Notes under the pieces: generated by a model
The model's input: the letters and a program-made list of their open reading frames with translations, nothing else
Databases searched by the model: none
What the model was told of the DNA's origin: nothing
Translations under genes and position numbers: made by a program
NCBI RefSeq assembly: GCF_013839445.1
Contig: NZ_JACDIT010000004.1
Coordinates: 1 to 64,000, forward strand
Length of the DNA: 64,000 nt
DNA from: Chthonobacter albigriseus
GTDB lineage: Bacteria > Pseudomonadota > Alphaproteobacteria > Rhizobiales > Pleomorphomonadaceae
Direction: 5' to 3'
Part shown: positions 1 to 9,132 of the stretch, in pieces
How the letters are laid out: each line of letters opens with the position of its first letter
Numbering within the stretch: position 1 is the first letter of the stretch

Positions 1-187
1 GTCCGCCTGCGCGGACCATGACGATCGGAGGAGGGGTGGATCGGCTCTATCGACACGACGGCTCCACCTGCGCGGACCATGACGATCGGAGGAGGGGTGG
101 ATCGGCTCTATCGACACGACGGCTCCACCTGCTTCTCCACCACTTTCCCCACTTCCCCTTCCGCCGTCATGGTCCGCGCAGGCGGAC
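1..187. repeat. 23-bp inverted repeat flanking the tandem duplication
   Basis: Bases 1-23 are the exact reverse complement of 165-187. Each arm is itself a small palindrome (GTCCGC-ctgc-GCGGAC). The left arm touches the window edge, so the repeat may be longer. It encloses both copies of the 61-bp unit, which could make a large stem-loop or mark a small intergenic repeat element. Confidence 0.85.
6..132. repeat. 61-bp tandem direct duplication
   Basis: A 61-bp unit occupies 6-66 and is repeated without change at 67-127, and the first five bases of a third copy follow (128-132). Each copy holds the same short open frame, but that frame is a by-product of the repeat and shows no coding signs. 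Seen directly in the sequence. Confidence 0.9.
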
Positions 188-772
188 CACCCACGCATTT
201 TTCCGGGCCGGCGCCCAGCCGCTCGCGCCCGCCCGTACCGGATTCAACCCGAACTTATCCCCGCCTCCCCAACCCGTGCCTACACTCACCCATCCCTCCC
301 ATGCGGGGACGTGCTCGGATCCAAGTGCCGATCCATGGGGGAGGGTTGCGGTCCCGCGGTTGCCGACTGGCGGCGCCCCGGGCGGCTTGGCTTGGACACA
401 CTGCCCGGCACTACGACCGGGTGCCTAGTGCGTTGGCGATAGGCGCTGAATCGGCCGAAAGGCACGGCGGCGCTGAAGAAATGTCCTCGAACCTGTCCGT
501 CGCCTGGCGGCAGGGGCCGACAAAGAACCGCACGTGGGCGCGGCAGGGCTGCACCACTACCAGTACCCGTCGCGGCCCTGCCGCGCCCACGCCCCGCGCA
601 TCGGGGCGAGCCTTGCATCCCATGCTCCGGCGGCACTCCGCGCGGAAACGAAGAGGTGCGCCGCCGTCGACCCGCCCCCGTCGCCAGCGGTAAAGTTAAT
701 TCTTTCTTTCACTTCAATTCAAGCGTGTGGGGGCTTATCAGAACATTTGTTAAATATACGGAGATCCGCGTT
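188..772. other. Gene-free stretch
   Basis: No reading frame here resembles a known protein, and the overlapping open frames on both strands look like GC-rich noise. It contains the strong hairpin at 533-591. From about 690 it becomes AT-richer, which suits the promoter region of the PilZ gene at 773. Confidence 0.6.
533..591. other. 17-bp perfect stem-loop
   Basis: Bases 533-549 pair perfectly with 575-591 around a 25-base loop. The stem is very GC-rich and has no T-run on either side, so it is not a classic Rho-independent terminator. It could be a bidirectional terminator, a repeat element or part of a small RNA. Confidence 0.6.
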
Positions 773-1123
773 ATGGCCGAAAGACGGAAATACCCGCGGC
801 GAAGGAGCTATCTGGCCGGACGGGTCGTGTTCGCCAACCGCTACTGCTCGATCGATTGCCTGGTGCGCGATATATCCAGGGCAGGGGCCCGGCTCGTCCT
901 TCCGCGTGTCCGGTTTCTGCCGCTCGAATTCGAGCTGATCCTGACCGACCGCAAGCGCACGGTCCGGGCGAAGCGGATCTGGAGCGACCCCAACGACGTC
1001 GGCGTCCGCTTCGAGGAGGAGGGCGATTACCTCTCGCCTCTCAGCGAAGCGGAGGAGCGGATCCGTCGCCTGGCGCAGGAGAACGGCCGCCTGAAGGCGC
1101 GGATCGACCAGCTCACGCCGTAG
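773..1123 (+). CDS. PilZ-domain protein
   Basis: A 116-residue protein with a PilZ fold, the usual cyclic-di-GMP receptor. The N-terminal arginine-rich motif (RRKYPRRR) and the DISRAG motif about 25 residues later match the RxxxR and D/NxSxxG binding signature. A charged helix at about 90-112 (EAEERIRRLAQENGRLKAR) should form a short coiled coil. The ATG at 773 is chosen over an upstream in-frame start because it has a GGAG at about 760 and the PilZ domain starts there. There is no output domain, so it probably acts by binding a partner. Its 3' end overlaps the convergent pfkB by 11 bp. Confidence 0.85.
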   Translation: MAERRKYPRRRSYLAGRVVFANRYCSIDCLVRDISRAGARLVLPRVRFLPLEFELILTDRKRTVRAKRIWSDPNDVGVRFEEEGDYLSPLSEAEERIRRLAQENGRLKARIDQLTP

Positions 1124-2066
1124 TCGGCCGGCCGAACGGCTGCCGCCGGACTTCCGCGTAGAGCCGGTCGATGTCCGGCTTGGCACAGAGCTCGGTTCCC
1201 GGCGTCAGCACAGCGGCGGTGCCGGTGGCGACTGCCAGCCGGAAGGCTTCCTCCGGCGGCTCGCCGCTTGCCAGCGCAAAAACGAAGGCAGCGACGAAGC
1301 TGTCGCCGGCGCCCGACGCGCTCTTCGCCTCAGCCGGCGGCGCCTTCAGCGACCATACGCCCGCCGCAGTCGCCATCACCGCGCCTTCGTGGCCGAGGGT
1401 GACGGCCAGGATCTCGGTGCGGCCCGCCGCGACCGCCTCCGCGGCGGCGGCCATCACGGCCTCGACGGTCGGCAGCTTGCGGCCCATCAGCGCCTCGAAC
1501 TCGCCGCCCGAGGGCTTCACCAGGTGCAGCCCGCCGTGCGCCCAGGCCGCCTTCAGCGCCATGCCGGACGTGTCGAGCACCAGCTTGGCGCCGCGGCTGT
1601 GGGCGGTGCGGACGAGCCGGACGTAGAAATCGTCCGGCACACCGCGGGGCAGGCTGCCGCTCGCCACCAGATACTGCCAGCCGATCGCCTCCACGGCGGA
1701 CAGGCACGCCTTCCACTCGGCTTCGGCGATCACAGGCCCCTCCGGCACGAAGCGGAACTCCCGCCCGGTAGAGCGCTCGTAGACCACGTGGCTGACCCGC
1801 GTGTGATCGGCGATCGGCACCCGGATCCGCTCGATCCCCCGTGCGTCCAGCAGTTCGTCCAGCACAATCCCCGTGGCACCCCCGGCGAGGTAGACTGCCG
1901 TTGCGGCCCCCCCGAGCGTCCGGATCACCCGGGCCACGTTGATGCCCCCGCCGCCCGGTTCGTAGCGTTCATTGGAAGTGCGGATCTTGTGCGTCGGAAA
2001 GACCGTGTCCGTCTCGCTGGCGCCGTCGATTGCAGGATTGAGGGTGAGGGTCACGATGCGCTGCAT
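1113..2066 (-). CDS. pfkB: 6-phosphofructokinase II (PfkB family)
   Basis: A 317-residue ribokinase-family sugar kinase that would phosphorylate fructose 6-phosphate (or a close sugar phosphate) in the cytoplasm. The N-terminus (TLTLNPAIDGA), the glycine-rich substrate loop EPGGGGINVAR and the C-terminal GAGDSFVAAF motif with the catalytic Asp are all present. The overall pattern, including EPGGGGINVAR and the late TPGTELC stretch, follows E. coli PfkB more closely than 1-phosphofructokinase FruK or tagatose kinase LacC, though these cannot be fully separated by eye. It is monocistronic, convergent with the PilZ gene and 132 bp from mazG. Confidence 0.85.
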   Translation of the reverse strand: MQRIVTLTLNPAIDGASETDTVFPTHKIRTSNERYEPGGGGINVARVIRTLGGAATAVYLAGGATGIVLDELLDARGIERIRVPIADHTRVSHVVYERSTGREFRFVPEGPVIAEAEWKACLSAVEAIGWQYLVASGSLPRGVPDDFYVRLVRTAHSRGAKLVLDTSGMALKAAWAHGGLHLVKPSGGEFEALMGRKLPTVEAVMAAAAEAVAAGRTEILAVTLGHEGAVMATAAGVWSLKAPPAEAKSASGAGDSFVAAFVFALASGEPPEEAFRLAVATGTAAVLTPGTELCAKPDIDRLYAEVRRQPFGRPTTA

Positions 2067-2198
2067 GGGGCCGCCGCTTCCAGAGTCTTTGGTCCCGGCA
2101 CCCTAACCCGTCCGCTCCCCCTGATCACGTCGGGTCTGACGCGGATCCTTCGAAGGCCGAAGTTATTCCCGAAGCGTCGCCCGACCGTACACTCCGGC

Positions 2199-3023
2199 TT
2201 AGGCGTCCGGATTGGTCTTGGCCTGCTGCCACAAGGCTTCCATCTCGTCCAGGGTCGCCTCCGACGGTGTCCGGCCGGACTCGGCCAGTCGCCGCTCGAT
2301 GAAGGAAAAGCGCCGCCGGAACTTCTCGTTCGTCCCGCGCAGCGCCGCGTCGGGATCGATGGAGAGGTGACGGCCGAGATTGGCGAGCGCGAACAGCACG
2401 TCGCCGAGTTCCGCTTCGACGGAGGGGGAGGGGGCTCCGTGGTCGATCTCCGCTTCCAGCTCGTCCAGCTCCTCGCGGATCTTGGCGATCACCGCGCGCG
2501 GGTCGTTCCAGTCGAAACCGACGCTTCCGGCCTTGTCCTGCAGCTTCACGGCCCGGGCGAGGGCGGTCATCCCCGCCGGCACGTCGTCGAGCAGGCTCGG
2601 CGCCGCCGCGACGCCCTGGGCGTCCAGGCGTTCCCGGCGGGCGGCCTTCTCCTCGGCCTTGATGCGTTTCCAGGCGTCCTTCGCCATGGTTGGCGAGCGA
2701 GCCTCCTCCGGCCCGAAGACGTGGGGATGCCGGCGGATCATCTTGGCGGTGATCGCTTCCACCACGTCGGGGAAGCCGAAGGCGCCGGCCTCTTCGGCCA
2801 TCCGGGCGTGGAACACGACCTGCAGCAGGAGGTCGCCCAGCTCGTCGCAGAGGTCGCCGAGATCGCCGCGCTCGATGGCGTCGGCCACCTCGAAGGCCTC
2901 CTCCACCGTGTAGGGGGCGATGGTGCGGAAGGTCTGCACCACGTCCCAGGCGCAGCCCGTCTCCGGATCGCGGAGCCGCGCCATGATGTCGAGAAGCACG
3001 CTGATGTCCCGGCCGGCCTGCAT
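2199..3023 (-). CDS. mazG: Nucleoside triphosphate pyrophosphohydrolase MazG
   Basis: A 274-residue all-alpha NTP pyrophosphohydrolase that cleaves (d)NTPs to NMP and PPi, a house-cleaning role. The sequence has two tandem MazG domains. The first (about 10-110) has the CAWDVVQTF start and the acidic EEAFEVADAI and DELGDLLLQ helices. The second (about 165-260) has DELEAEI and AELGDVLFALANL. These acidic pairs bind Mg2+. Length is normal for the long form. The ATG at 3023 is preceded by AAGGGAGTGGGAC. Confidence 0.93.
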   Translation of the reverse strand: MQAGRDISVLLDIMARLRDPETGCAWDVVQTFRTIAPYTVEEAFEVADAIERGDLGDLCDELGDLLLQVVFHARMAEEAGAFGFPDVVEAITAKMIRRHPHVFGPEEARSPTMAKDAWKRIKAEEKAARRERLDAQGVAAAPSLLDDVPAGMTALARAVKLQDKAGSVGFDWNDPRAVIAKIREELDELEAEIDHGAPSPSVEAELGDVLFALANLGRHLSIDPDAALRGTNEKFRRRFSFIERRLAESGRTPSEATLDEMEALWQQAKTNPDA

Positions 3024-3269
3024 GTCCCACTCCCTTTGTCCCCGCTTACCAGAACCGAGGGAGAATGCCCATGGACGAGGTCGGCGGCGCTTACACTGGC
3101 CATGGCGACGCCGGCTTCAGAACCATAGGTTAATGCGACTACAGAGAGTTACAGGACATTCCTCACGTAAAGGCACGATGGCACTTCAACAGCGCCAACC
3201 AAACCCATGATCAACTGAGCTTTTCGTGTTCCTCTGGACCGCTCCGCTGCGCCATGGTCCCTTGTTGCG

Positions 3270-3827
3270 ATGAACGACTCGGATTCTCTTTCCACGCCCC
3301 TCGACAGGGCTTGGCTCCGGCGTGCGGCCTTCCACTACCTGGAGCGCTATGCGACGTCGGAAGCGAACCTGGAGCGGGTGCTCCGGCGCAAGATCGCCCG
3401 ACGGCATCCGGACCCGCCGCCGGCGGAGGTGGTCGCCGATGCGATCGCCGTGGTCCTGGATGCGTGCCGCGACCTGGGACTCCTCAACGATGCTGGCTTC
3501 GCCGAGATGAAGGCGGCGTCCGGTCGTCGAAAGGGCATGTCGGCGAAGAAGCTGGTCGGCGTTCTGACGGTGAAGGGGATCGACAGAGCCGCTGCAGAGC
3601 AGGCCGTCGCCCAGGCGGAAGGGGACGATCGGCAGGCGGCCATCCGCTTCGCCCGCCGGCGACGCCTCGGGCCCTGGCAGACCAGGCCGGGAGACGATCG
3701 GCACCAGAAGGACATCGCGGCCCTCTGCCGGGCGGGCTTCGGTTATGGCCTTGCGCGGGAGGTCGCCGGGATGACGGCGGACGAGGCGGAAGCCGAACTG
3801 GCGGCTCCACAAGGCGATATCGAATGA
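3270..3827 (+). CDS. recX: Regulatory protein RecX
   Basis: A 185-residue helical-repeat protein of the RecX family, which binds and inhibits RecA filaments. Visible family marks are the N-terminal ALHYLERYATSEANLERVLRRK-like helix (here FHYLERYATSEANLE), the LGLLNDAGFAE segment and the repeat around KGIDRAAAEQAV. It is somewhat arginine-rich and long for the family but typical of Hyphomicrobiales. RecA is not adjacent. No clear ribosome binding site precedes the ATG, so the start is less sure than the frame. Confidence 0.85.
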   Translation: MNDSDSLSTPLDRAWLRRAAFHYLERYATSEANLERVLRRKIARRHPDPPPAEVVADAIAVVLDACRDLGLLNDAGFAEMKAASGRRKGMSAKKLVGVLTVKGIDRAAAEQAVAQAEGDDRQAAIRFARRRRLGPWQTRPGDDRHQKDIAALCRAGFGYGLAREVAGMTADEAEAELAAPQGDIE

Positions 3828-4544
3828 CGGCAACCCGGCACTTGACATCTATTATACGAGCGTATAATAAGGAGGTAGAAAAATAACGGGCAAACCGAAG
3901 CTCGCACGGAAAGACGCCCGACCGCCGATTACGCCGTCCTTGGCCATGGCCTGCGACGGGACGCCCGGTGGTTTCACGGCCCACCACCGCCAGCGCCAGT
4001 GCCAGACGGTCGCTTTGAGCCGCATGCTCAGCCTGACAGGACCTTGGCCCCGGATCCGGGAAGTGACCGGAAAGCGAACGGCGCGGCCGAGCTGGGCCTG
4101 GCCAACCATGAACCGTCCAGCCATGGACGACCGTGATGACTCGACAGCGCAACGTCCGATCCAGGCGATCCGATGAACCGAGCGCGGACTTTATCCTCGC
4201 GGATTCCGCGCGGCTTAGATTGGCTGATCATCGGGGGAACACGACTTTCTCGACTCCGCCGGCATCACCACCCAGCCGTTGCCTGGAGTTTTCAAGCCAG
4301 GTTCCTTCGGCGAAGAGCCTTGTCACCGCCCTTCCGGCCCACTCCTTAAGTTCCATAATATCCCTTATGCGAATCAAACCACCAGCAAAGGCGGAAGCCT
4401 GGCCCGGATGGTCCGACCGGCCGACGGCACGCTTCGCGCACCGTCCCTGCGGCGCAAACGCGCTGGCGGAAACCGATGCATCCGCGTTGTCGTATGAAAG
4501 GCACGAGACCGCCAGGGAGAAGCGGGACGATCGAGGAGGACGCG
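3828..4544. other. Gene-free stretch with an orphan promoter module
   Basis: No convincing gene in about 700 bp. The only marked signals are the promoter, palindrome and Shine-Dalgarno sequence at 3842-3876. The open frame that would follow them has no normal start codon near the ribosome binding site and its product (to 4176) resembles nothing recognisable. The rest shows no structure I can name. Confidence 0.5.
3842..3876 (+). promoter_or_regulatory. Consensus promoter overlapped by a perfect palindrome and a strong Shine-Dalgarno
   Basis: TTGACA (3842-3847) and TATAAT (3863-3868) are exact sigma-70 consensus hexamers with a short 15-bp spacer. ATTATACG (3851-3858) and CGTATAAT (3861-3868) form a perfect 8-bp inverted repeat with a 2-bp centre covering the -10 box, like an operator. 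AAGGAGGT follows at 3869-3876. No ATG, GTG or TTG lies within 5-12 bases of it; only an ATA at 3883 is in the right place. Confidence 0.55.
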
Positions 4545-5105
4545 ATGACGGGTTCGATACTCCGGACGGGATTTCACGCGGGAGCCGCACTGTTCGGCGC
4601 GGCGGCCATGATGGTGGGGCTCGCCGCCACGACGCCGGCTCAGGCTGCCGCCAAGGGCTGCTTTGCCGGGTGCATGGCCGAGACGCCGCCCAAGAACGAC
4701 GACTATTTCGCTTACCAGCAGATCGTCCGCGCATGTCGCGACAGGTGCGATGCGGCGGCGCTGGACCAGCTGAAGGCCGACGGTCTCTACGAGGCCTACG
4801 CGGCCTGCAAGCCGGAGCCGCTCACCAAGACAGAGTTCCGCGATCTCCGGGCATCCAATCCGTCCTGGCAGGCCCAGTTCAACATCTTCAGCTGGGACGT
4901 CACCAACACCCTGCCGGACAAGATCCTGACCGAGATCGAGGTCGAGACGCAGGACATGAACCTCGTCAACGTCAGCTTCACCGCCAGCACCGTGATCGCG
5001 CCGAAGCAGTCCGGCACCTTCGTGGTGGAGGACTTCTTCGACGGCTATCCGGCGGTCCGATACGCCACCAAGGTCCGCGGCGCCAAGGCCTGCACGATCA
5101 AGTGA
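4545..5105 (+). CDS. Secreted protein of unknown function
   Basis: A 186-residue protein I do not recognise. Residues 1 to about 32 form a signal peptide (hydrophobic AALFGAAAMMVGLAA, cleavage near AQA-AAK). The mature part starts with a Cys-rich segment (KGCFAGCMAE, then RACRDRCD, then AACKPEP), followed by a beta-rich half with a final Cys, so disulfides in the periplasm are likely. The ATG at 4545 is chosen over one 23 codons upstream because GAGGAGG lies at 4533-4539 and the signal peptide begins there. It stands alone, ending 16 bp from the convergent ABC ATPase gene. Confidence 0.7.
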   Translation: MTGSILRTGFHAGAALFGAAAMMVGLAATTPAQAAAKGCFAGCMAETPPKNDDYFAYQQIVRACRDRCDAAALDQLKADGLYEAYAACKPEPLTKTEFRDLRASNPSWQAQFNIFSWDVTNTLPDKILTEIEVETQDMNLVNVSFTASTVIAPKQSGTFVVEDFFDGYPAVRYATKVRGAKACTIK

Positions 5106-5121
5106 CGGGCGACAGCCACGG

Positions 5122-6249
<1,128 letters not shown>

Positions 6250-6331
6250 CACAAACCTCCCGGATCTTGTTCCCGCCCTTCGAGGCCGTGGCAAAGTGGG
6301 TCCACGCCCCCTGCCCGGCCGGGCTTCCCGT

Positions 6332-7321
6332 TCATGTCGTCAGTGAAAGGAGTCCCGTCTTCTCGTCTTCCATCACCGGAACCGGATCGCTCACGGTGCC
6401 AATGAACCGTCCCTGTTCGTCCCAGTAATCGAAGCCCATCAGGAACAGCCGCCCGTCCACCTCGACCAGCTTACCGGCGTAGCGGCGGCAGATCTCGTCC
6501 CCGTCAAGGAACGGCCCCGGCGCGACGGTCCAGGGGCCGAGGTGGCTGTCCGCGATCAGGTAGTGCGTACCCGTCGTGCGCGGACCGCCCTGCCCGGCCG
6601 TATAGGCCTCCGACCAATGTTCTCCCGCCGTGCAGAACAGGCAGTACCAGCGCCCGTTGCGCTGGAACACCTGCGGCACCTCGAGTTGCCCGAAGCTGCC
6701 GGTGAACACCGGCTTCTCCAGCCGCCAGGTGGCGAGATCGTCCGAGCGGGCGAAACCGATCGCACCGCGTGCGTTCATCTCCTCGCCCACCGGCACCCGA
6801 GCGGTGAAGTACATGATCCAGCCCGGCCCGTCGGGATCGCGGATCACCCAGGGATCGCGCATGGCCCGGCCGTCCCACAGCGCCGGGTCGTACTCCTCGT
6901 AGACGCTGTCGTCGGGGAGATCGAGGATCAGCCCCGTGCCGACACGGGTCCAGGTGTGCAGGTCCGTGCCGACGGCATGGCCGATGCGTTGTTTCCGGCC
7001 GTCCTCGGCATTCGAGGTGCCCGTGTAGAAGAGGTGCCAAAGGCCGCTGTCGTCCCGGATGACGCTGCCGGTCCAGGTCGTGCGGTCGTCGAAGGCCGGG
7101 CTTGGGGCCGGTGCGAAGGTGGTGCCCAGGTGGGTCCAGGTCTTCAGGTCCTGCGACACGGCGTGGCCGTAGGTCACGTTCCAGTGGCGCATTTCTGGAT
7201 CCCCCAGGCTCTTGTCGGCCTGCAGGAAGTAGATGTGCCAGTCCGCCCCGTCCTTGGCGAACCAGAAGTCCCAGATCCACTTGTCATTCAGGGAAAGCAC
7301 CAAGACATCATCCTCCCGCAT
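6332..7321 (-). CDS. Cytoplasmic GH32/GH68-like glycoside hydrolase (clan GH-J beta-propeller)
   Basis: A 329-residue five-bladed-propeller glycosidase with no signal peptide. The likely nucleophile is Asp18 in KWIWDFWF, the transition-state Asp is in MRDP (about 155-157), and the likely acid/base is Glu214 in QLEVPQVF. This trio in this order is the plan of fructosidases of families 32 and 68. It probably hydrolyses a fructoside or similar sugar after import. The ATG overlaps the permease stop (TGATG). A TTG at 7303, nine bases after GGAGG, would give a shorter protein starting at the conserved part and may be the true start. Confidence 0.75.
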   Translation of the reverse strand: MREDDVLVLSLNDKWIWDFWFAKDGADWHIYFLQADKSLGDPEMRHWNVTYGHAVSQDLKTWTHLGTTFAPAPSPAFDDRTTWTGSVIRDDSGLWHLFYTGTSNAEDGRKQRIGHAVGTDLHTWTRVGTGLILDLPDDSVYEEYDPALWDGRAMRDPWVIRDPDGPGWIMYFTARVPVGEEMNARGAIGFARSDDLATWRLEKPVFTGSFGQLEVPQVFQRNGRWYCLFCTAGEHWSEAYTAGQGGPRTTGTHYLIADSHLGPWTVAPGPFLDGDEICRRYAGKLVEVDGRLFLMGFDYWDEQGRFIGTVSDPVPVMEDEKTGLLSLTT

Positions 7322-8166
7322 CAACCCTTCACGCCGCTGCCGATGGCCGACTGGATGAACCAGCGCTGGAAGGCGATATAGATCACCAGGATCGGCAGCG
7401 ACATCAGCACGGAGAACGCCATCACGTCGCCCCAGATCGGCGGCGGTGTCCCGAAGAACTGCGCCAGCGCCAGCGAGATCGGCCGGACGTCGGATCCGCG
7501 GGTCACCATCAGCGGCCAGAGGAAGGCGTTCCAGTATTCCAGCGACTGCAGGATGGCGACTGTCGCGATCGTCGGCAACGACAGCGGCATCACGATTTTC
7601 CAGTAGGTCTGCAGCCGCGACGCGCCGTCCACGTAGGCCGCCTCGTCCAGGTCCTTCGGCAGCACCGCGAAGAACTGGTAGAACAGAAAGATCGAGAAGG
7701 GGTGCGCGATGAACGGCACGATCTGCGCCTGATAGGTGTCCACCCAGCCGACCTGGTTCATCATCAGGAGCAGCGGAACCGCAAGGCTCTCCATCGGCAC
7801 GATGATCAGCGCGATCACCGCGATCACCAGGATGTTCCGGCCGGGAAACACAAGCCGGGCGAGCGCATAGGCGGCCAGCGAGTTGACCAGGATGCCCAGC
7901 ACCACGATCGAGACGACGATCAGCACCGAATTCGCCATGTAGCGCAGCACTGGGAAGGTGTCGTTCCCCAGCACCTGCCGGAAGTTCTCCAGCGACATCT
8001 CCGACGGCCAGACCCAGAAGGCGTTGGCGTTGCCGAAGTCGCGCAGGATCTGGTTCTCGTCGGCCTTGAAGGCGGTCGCGAACATCAGGAACAGCGGCGC
8101 CAGCACGAAGGCGAGGACGACCACGGCGATGATGACGAGAAGGAGGTGTTCTCCGCGGGTCTTCAT
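7321..8166 (-). CDS. Carbohydrate ABC transporter permease (MalG type)
   Basis: A 281-residue inner-membrane subunit with six predicted membrane helices. The first is LLLVIIAVVVLAFVLAPLFL. The cytoplasmic EAA loop is visible as DEAAYVDGASRLQTYWKI, which docks to the ATPase. The C-terminus (RWFIQSAIGSGVKG) is the typical MalG ending. Start and stop both overlap the neighbours (ATGA with the upstream permease, TGATG with the glycosidase), so translation is probably coupled. Confidence 0.93.
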   Translation of the reverse strand: MKTRGEHLLLVIIAVVVLAFVLAPLFLMFATAFKADENQILRDFGNANAFWVWPSEMSLENFRQVLGNDTFPVLRYMANSVLIVVSIVVLGILVNSLAAYALARLVFPGRNILVIAVIALIIVPMESLAVPLLLMMNQVGWVDTYQAQIVPFIAHPFSIFLFYQFFAVLPKDLDEAAYVDGASRLQTYWKIVMPLSLPTIATVAILQSLEYWNAFLWPLMVTRGSDVRPISLALAQFFGTPPPIWGDVMAFSVLMSLPILVIYIAFQRWFIQSAIGSGVKG

Positions 8167-9056
8167 TGGATCGCCCTTTCTTCCTTGAGCAGGCGACGCT
8201 GGACGAGGCTGATGGCGAACACGAGGAGGAAGAACAGCACCGCGGCGGCGGCGGCCAAACCAACTTTCCCCTCCCGGAAGCCGGTCATGTAGATGTAGCG
8301 GACCAGCGTGTCGGTCACCCCACGCGGCCCGCCCTGCGTCAGCAGCTGGACCTGGGTGAACAGCTTGAACGCAAGGATGGTGGTGGTCATGACGACGAGG
8401 ATGTGGGTGTTGCGCAGCGCCGGGATGGTGATGTGCCGGAACTCCTGCCAGCGGGTTGCGCCGTCGATCCGGGCGGCTTCGTAGAGGTCCTTGCTGATGC
8501 CCTGCAGGCCGGCGAGGTAGACGACCATCTGGAAGGGAAAGCCCTGCCAGGCGGACATCAGCACCAGCGACGGCATGGCCGTCCAGGGGTTGGCCAGCCA
8601 GTCCACGGGTTCGAGCAGCCCGAAGCTCGCCGCCCTCAGCGCCGCGTTGAAGAAGCCTTCCATCTGGAACAGCGAGGCCCAGACCACCGAGACCACGACC
8701 ATCGAGATCACGGTGGGGAGGAAGTAGATGCCGCGGAAGACGTTGCGCACCGGCAGCGTCGTGTTGATCAGCATCGCCGCCCCGAGGCCCATCGCGCACT
8801 GCAGCGGCACGACGAGGATCACGAAGGTGGCGGTGCGCAGGAAGGCGTTGCTGAACGTGTCGCCGTCGAACAACCGCTCGAAGTTACGCACGCCCACGAA
8901 TTTCGTGGTGATATTCGGGTTCGGTACCAGGCGCTGGTCGGTGAAGGCGAAGATTACCGACAGGGCGAAGGGGACCACGATGAACAGGCCGATCAGCAGG
9001 AACGCCGGGGCGAGCATGGACCATGCGCTGGCATTGTCGGATTTTCGGAACGACAT
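8163..9056 (-). CDS. Carbohydrate ABC transporter permease (MalF/UgpA type)
   Basis: A 297-residue permease with about six membrane helices, starting with SMLAPAFLLIGLFIVVPFAL. The EAA motif reads YEAARIDGATRWQEFRHI. The ATG at 9056 is preceded by GGGAGACGCC; the longer open frame adds 49 arginine-rich residues that are not part of the family. It partners with the MalG-type subunit, whose start it overlaps by 4 bp. Confidence 0.93.
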   Translation of the reverse strand: MSFRKSDNASAWSMLAPAFLLIGLFIVVPFALSVIFAFTDQRLVPNPNITTKFVGVRNFERLFDGDTFSNAFLRTATFVILVVPLQCAMGLGAAMLINTTLPVRNVFRGIYFLPTVISMVVVSVVWASLFQMEGFFNAALRAASFGLLEPVDWLANPWTAMPSLVLMSAWQGFPFQMVVYLAGLQGISKDLYEAARIDGATRWQEFRHITIPALRNTHILVVMTTTILAFKLFTQVQLLTQGGPRGVTDTLVRYIYMTGFREGKVGLAAAAAVLFFLLVFAISLVQRRLLKEERAIQ

Positions 9057-9088
9057 CGGCGTCTCCCACCGGTGGAGCGAGGTCACGT

Positions 9089-9116
9089 CGGCGGGGAAGG
9101 ACACCCTCCCCCGCCG
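9089..9116. other. Intercistronic stem-loop after the binding-protein gene
   Basis: CGGCGGGG (9089-9096) pairs with CCCCGCCG (9109-9116), 16 bases after the binding-protein stop and before the permease. There is no U-run. Such hairpins usually protect the upstream binding-protein mRNA so that it is made in excess over the permeases. Confidence 0.6.
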
Positions 9117-9132
9117 TCGATGGTTGGACCGA

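Noticed and set aside
6-132. CRISPR-like repeat
   Set aside because: The two 61-bp units are directly adjacent with no spacers, and no cas genes are present.
18-428. Open frames starting within the tandem repeat
   Set aside because: Their starts are copies from the duplication, and the products are low-complexity with no relative or ribosome binding site.
3940-4176. Small TTG-started frame after the orphan promoter
   Set aside because: The start is 64 bases from the Shine-Dalgarno and the product shows no recognisable feature.
7322-8263. Upstream extension of the glycosidase frame to 8263
   Set aside because: The added part is the permease gene in a wrong frame; the glycosidase fold begins at about 7300.
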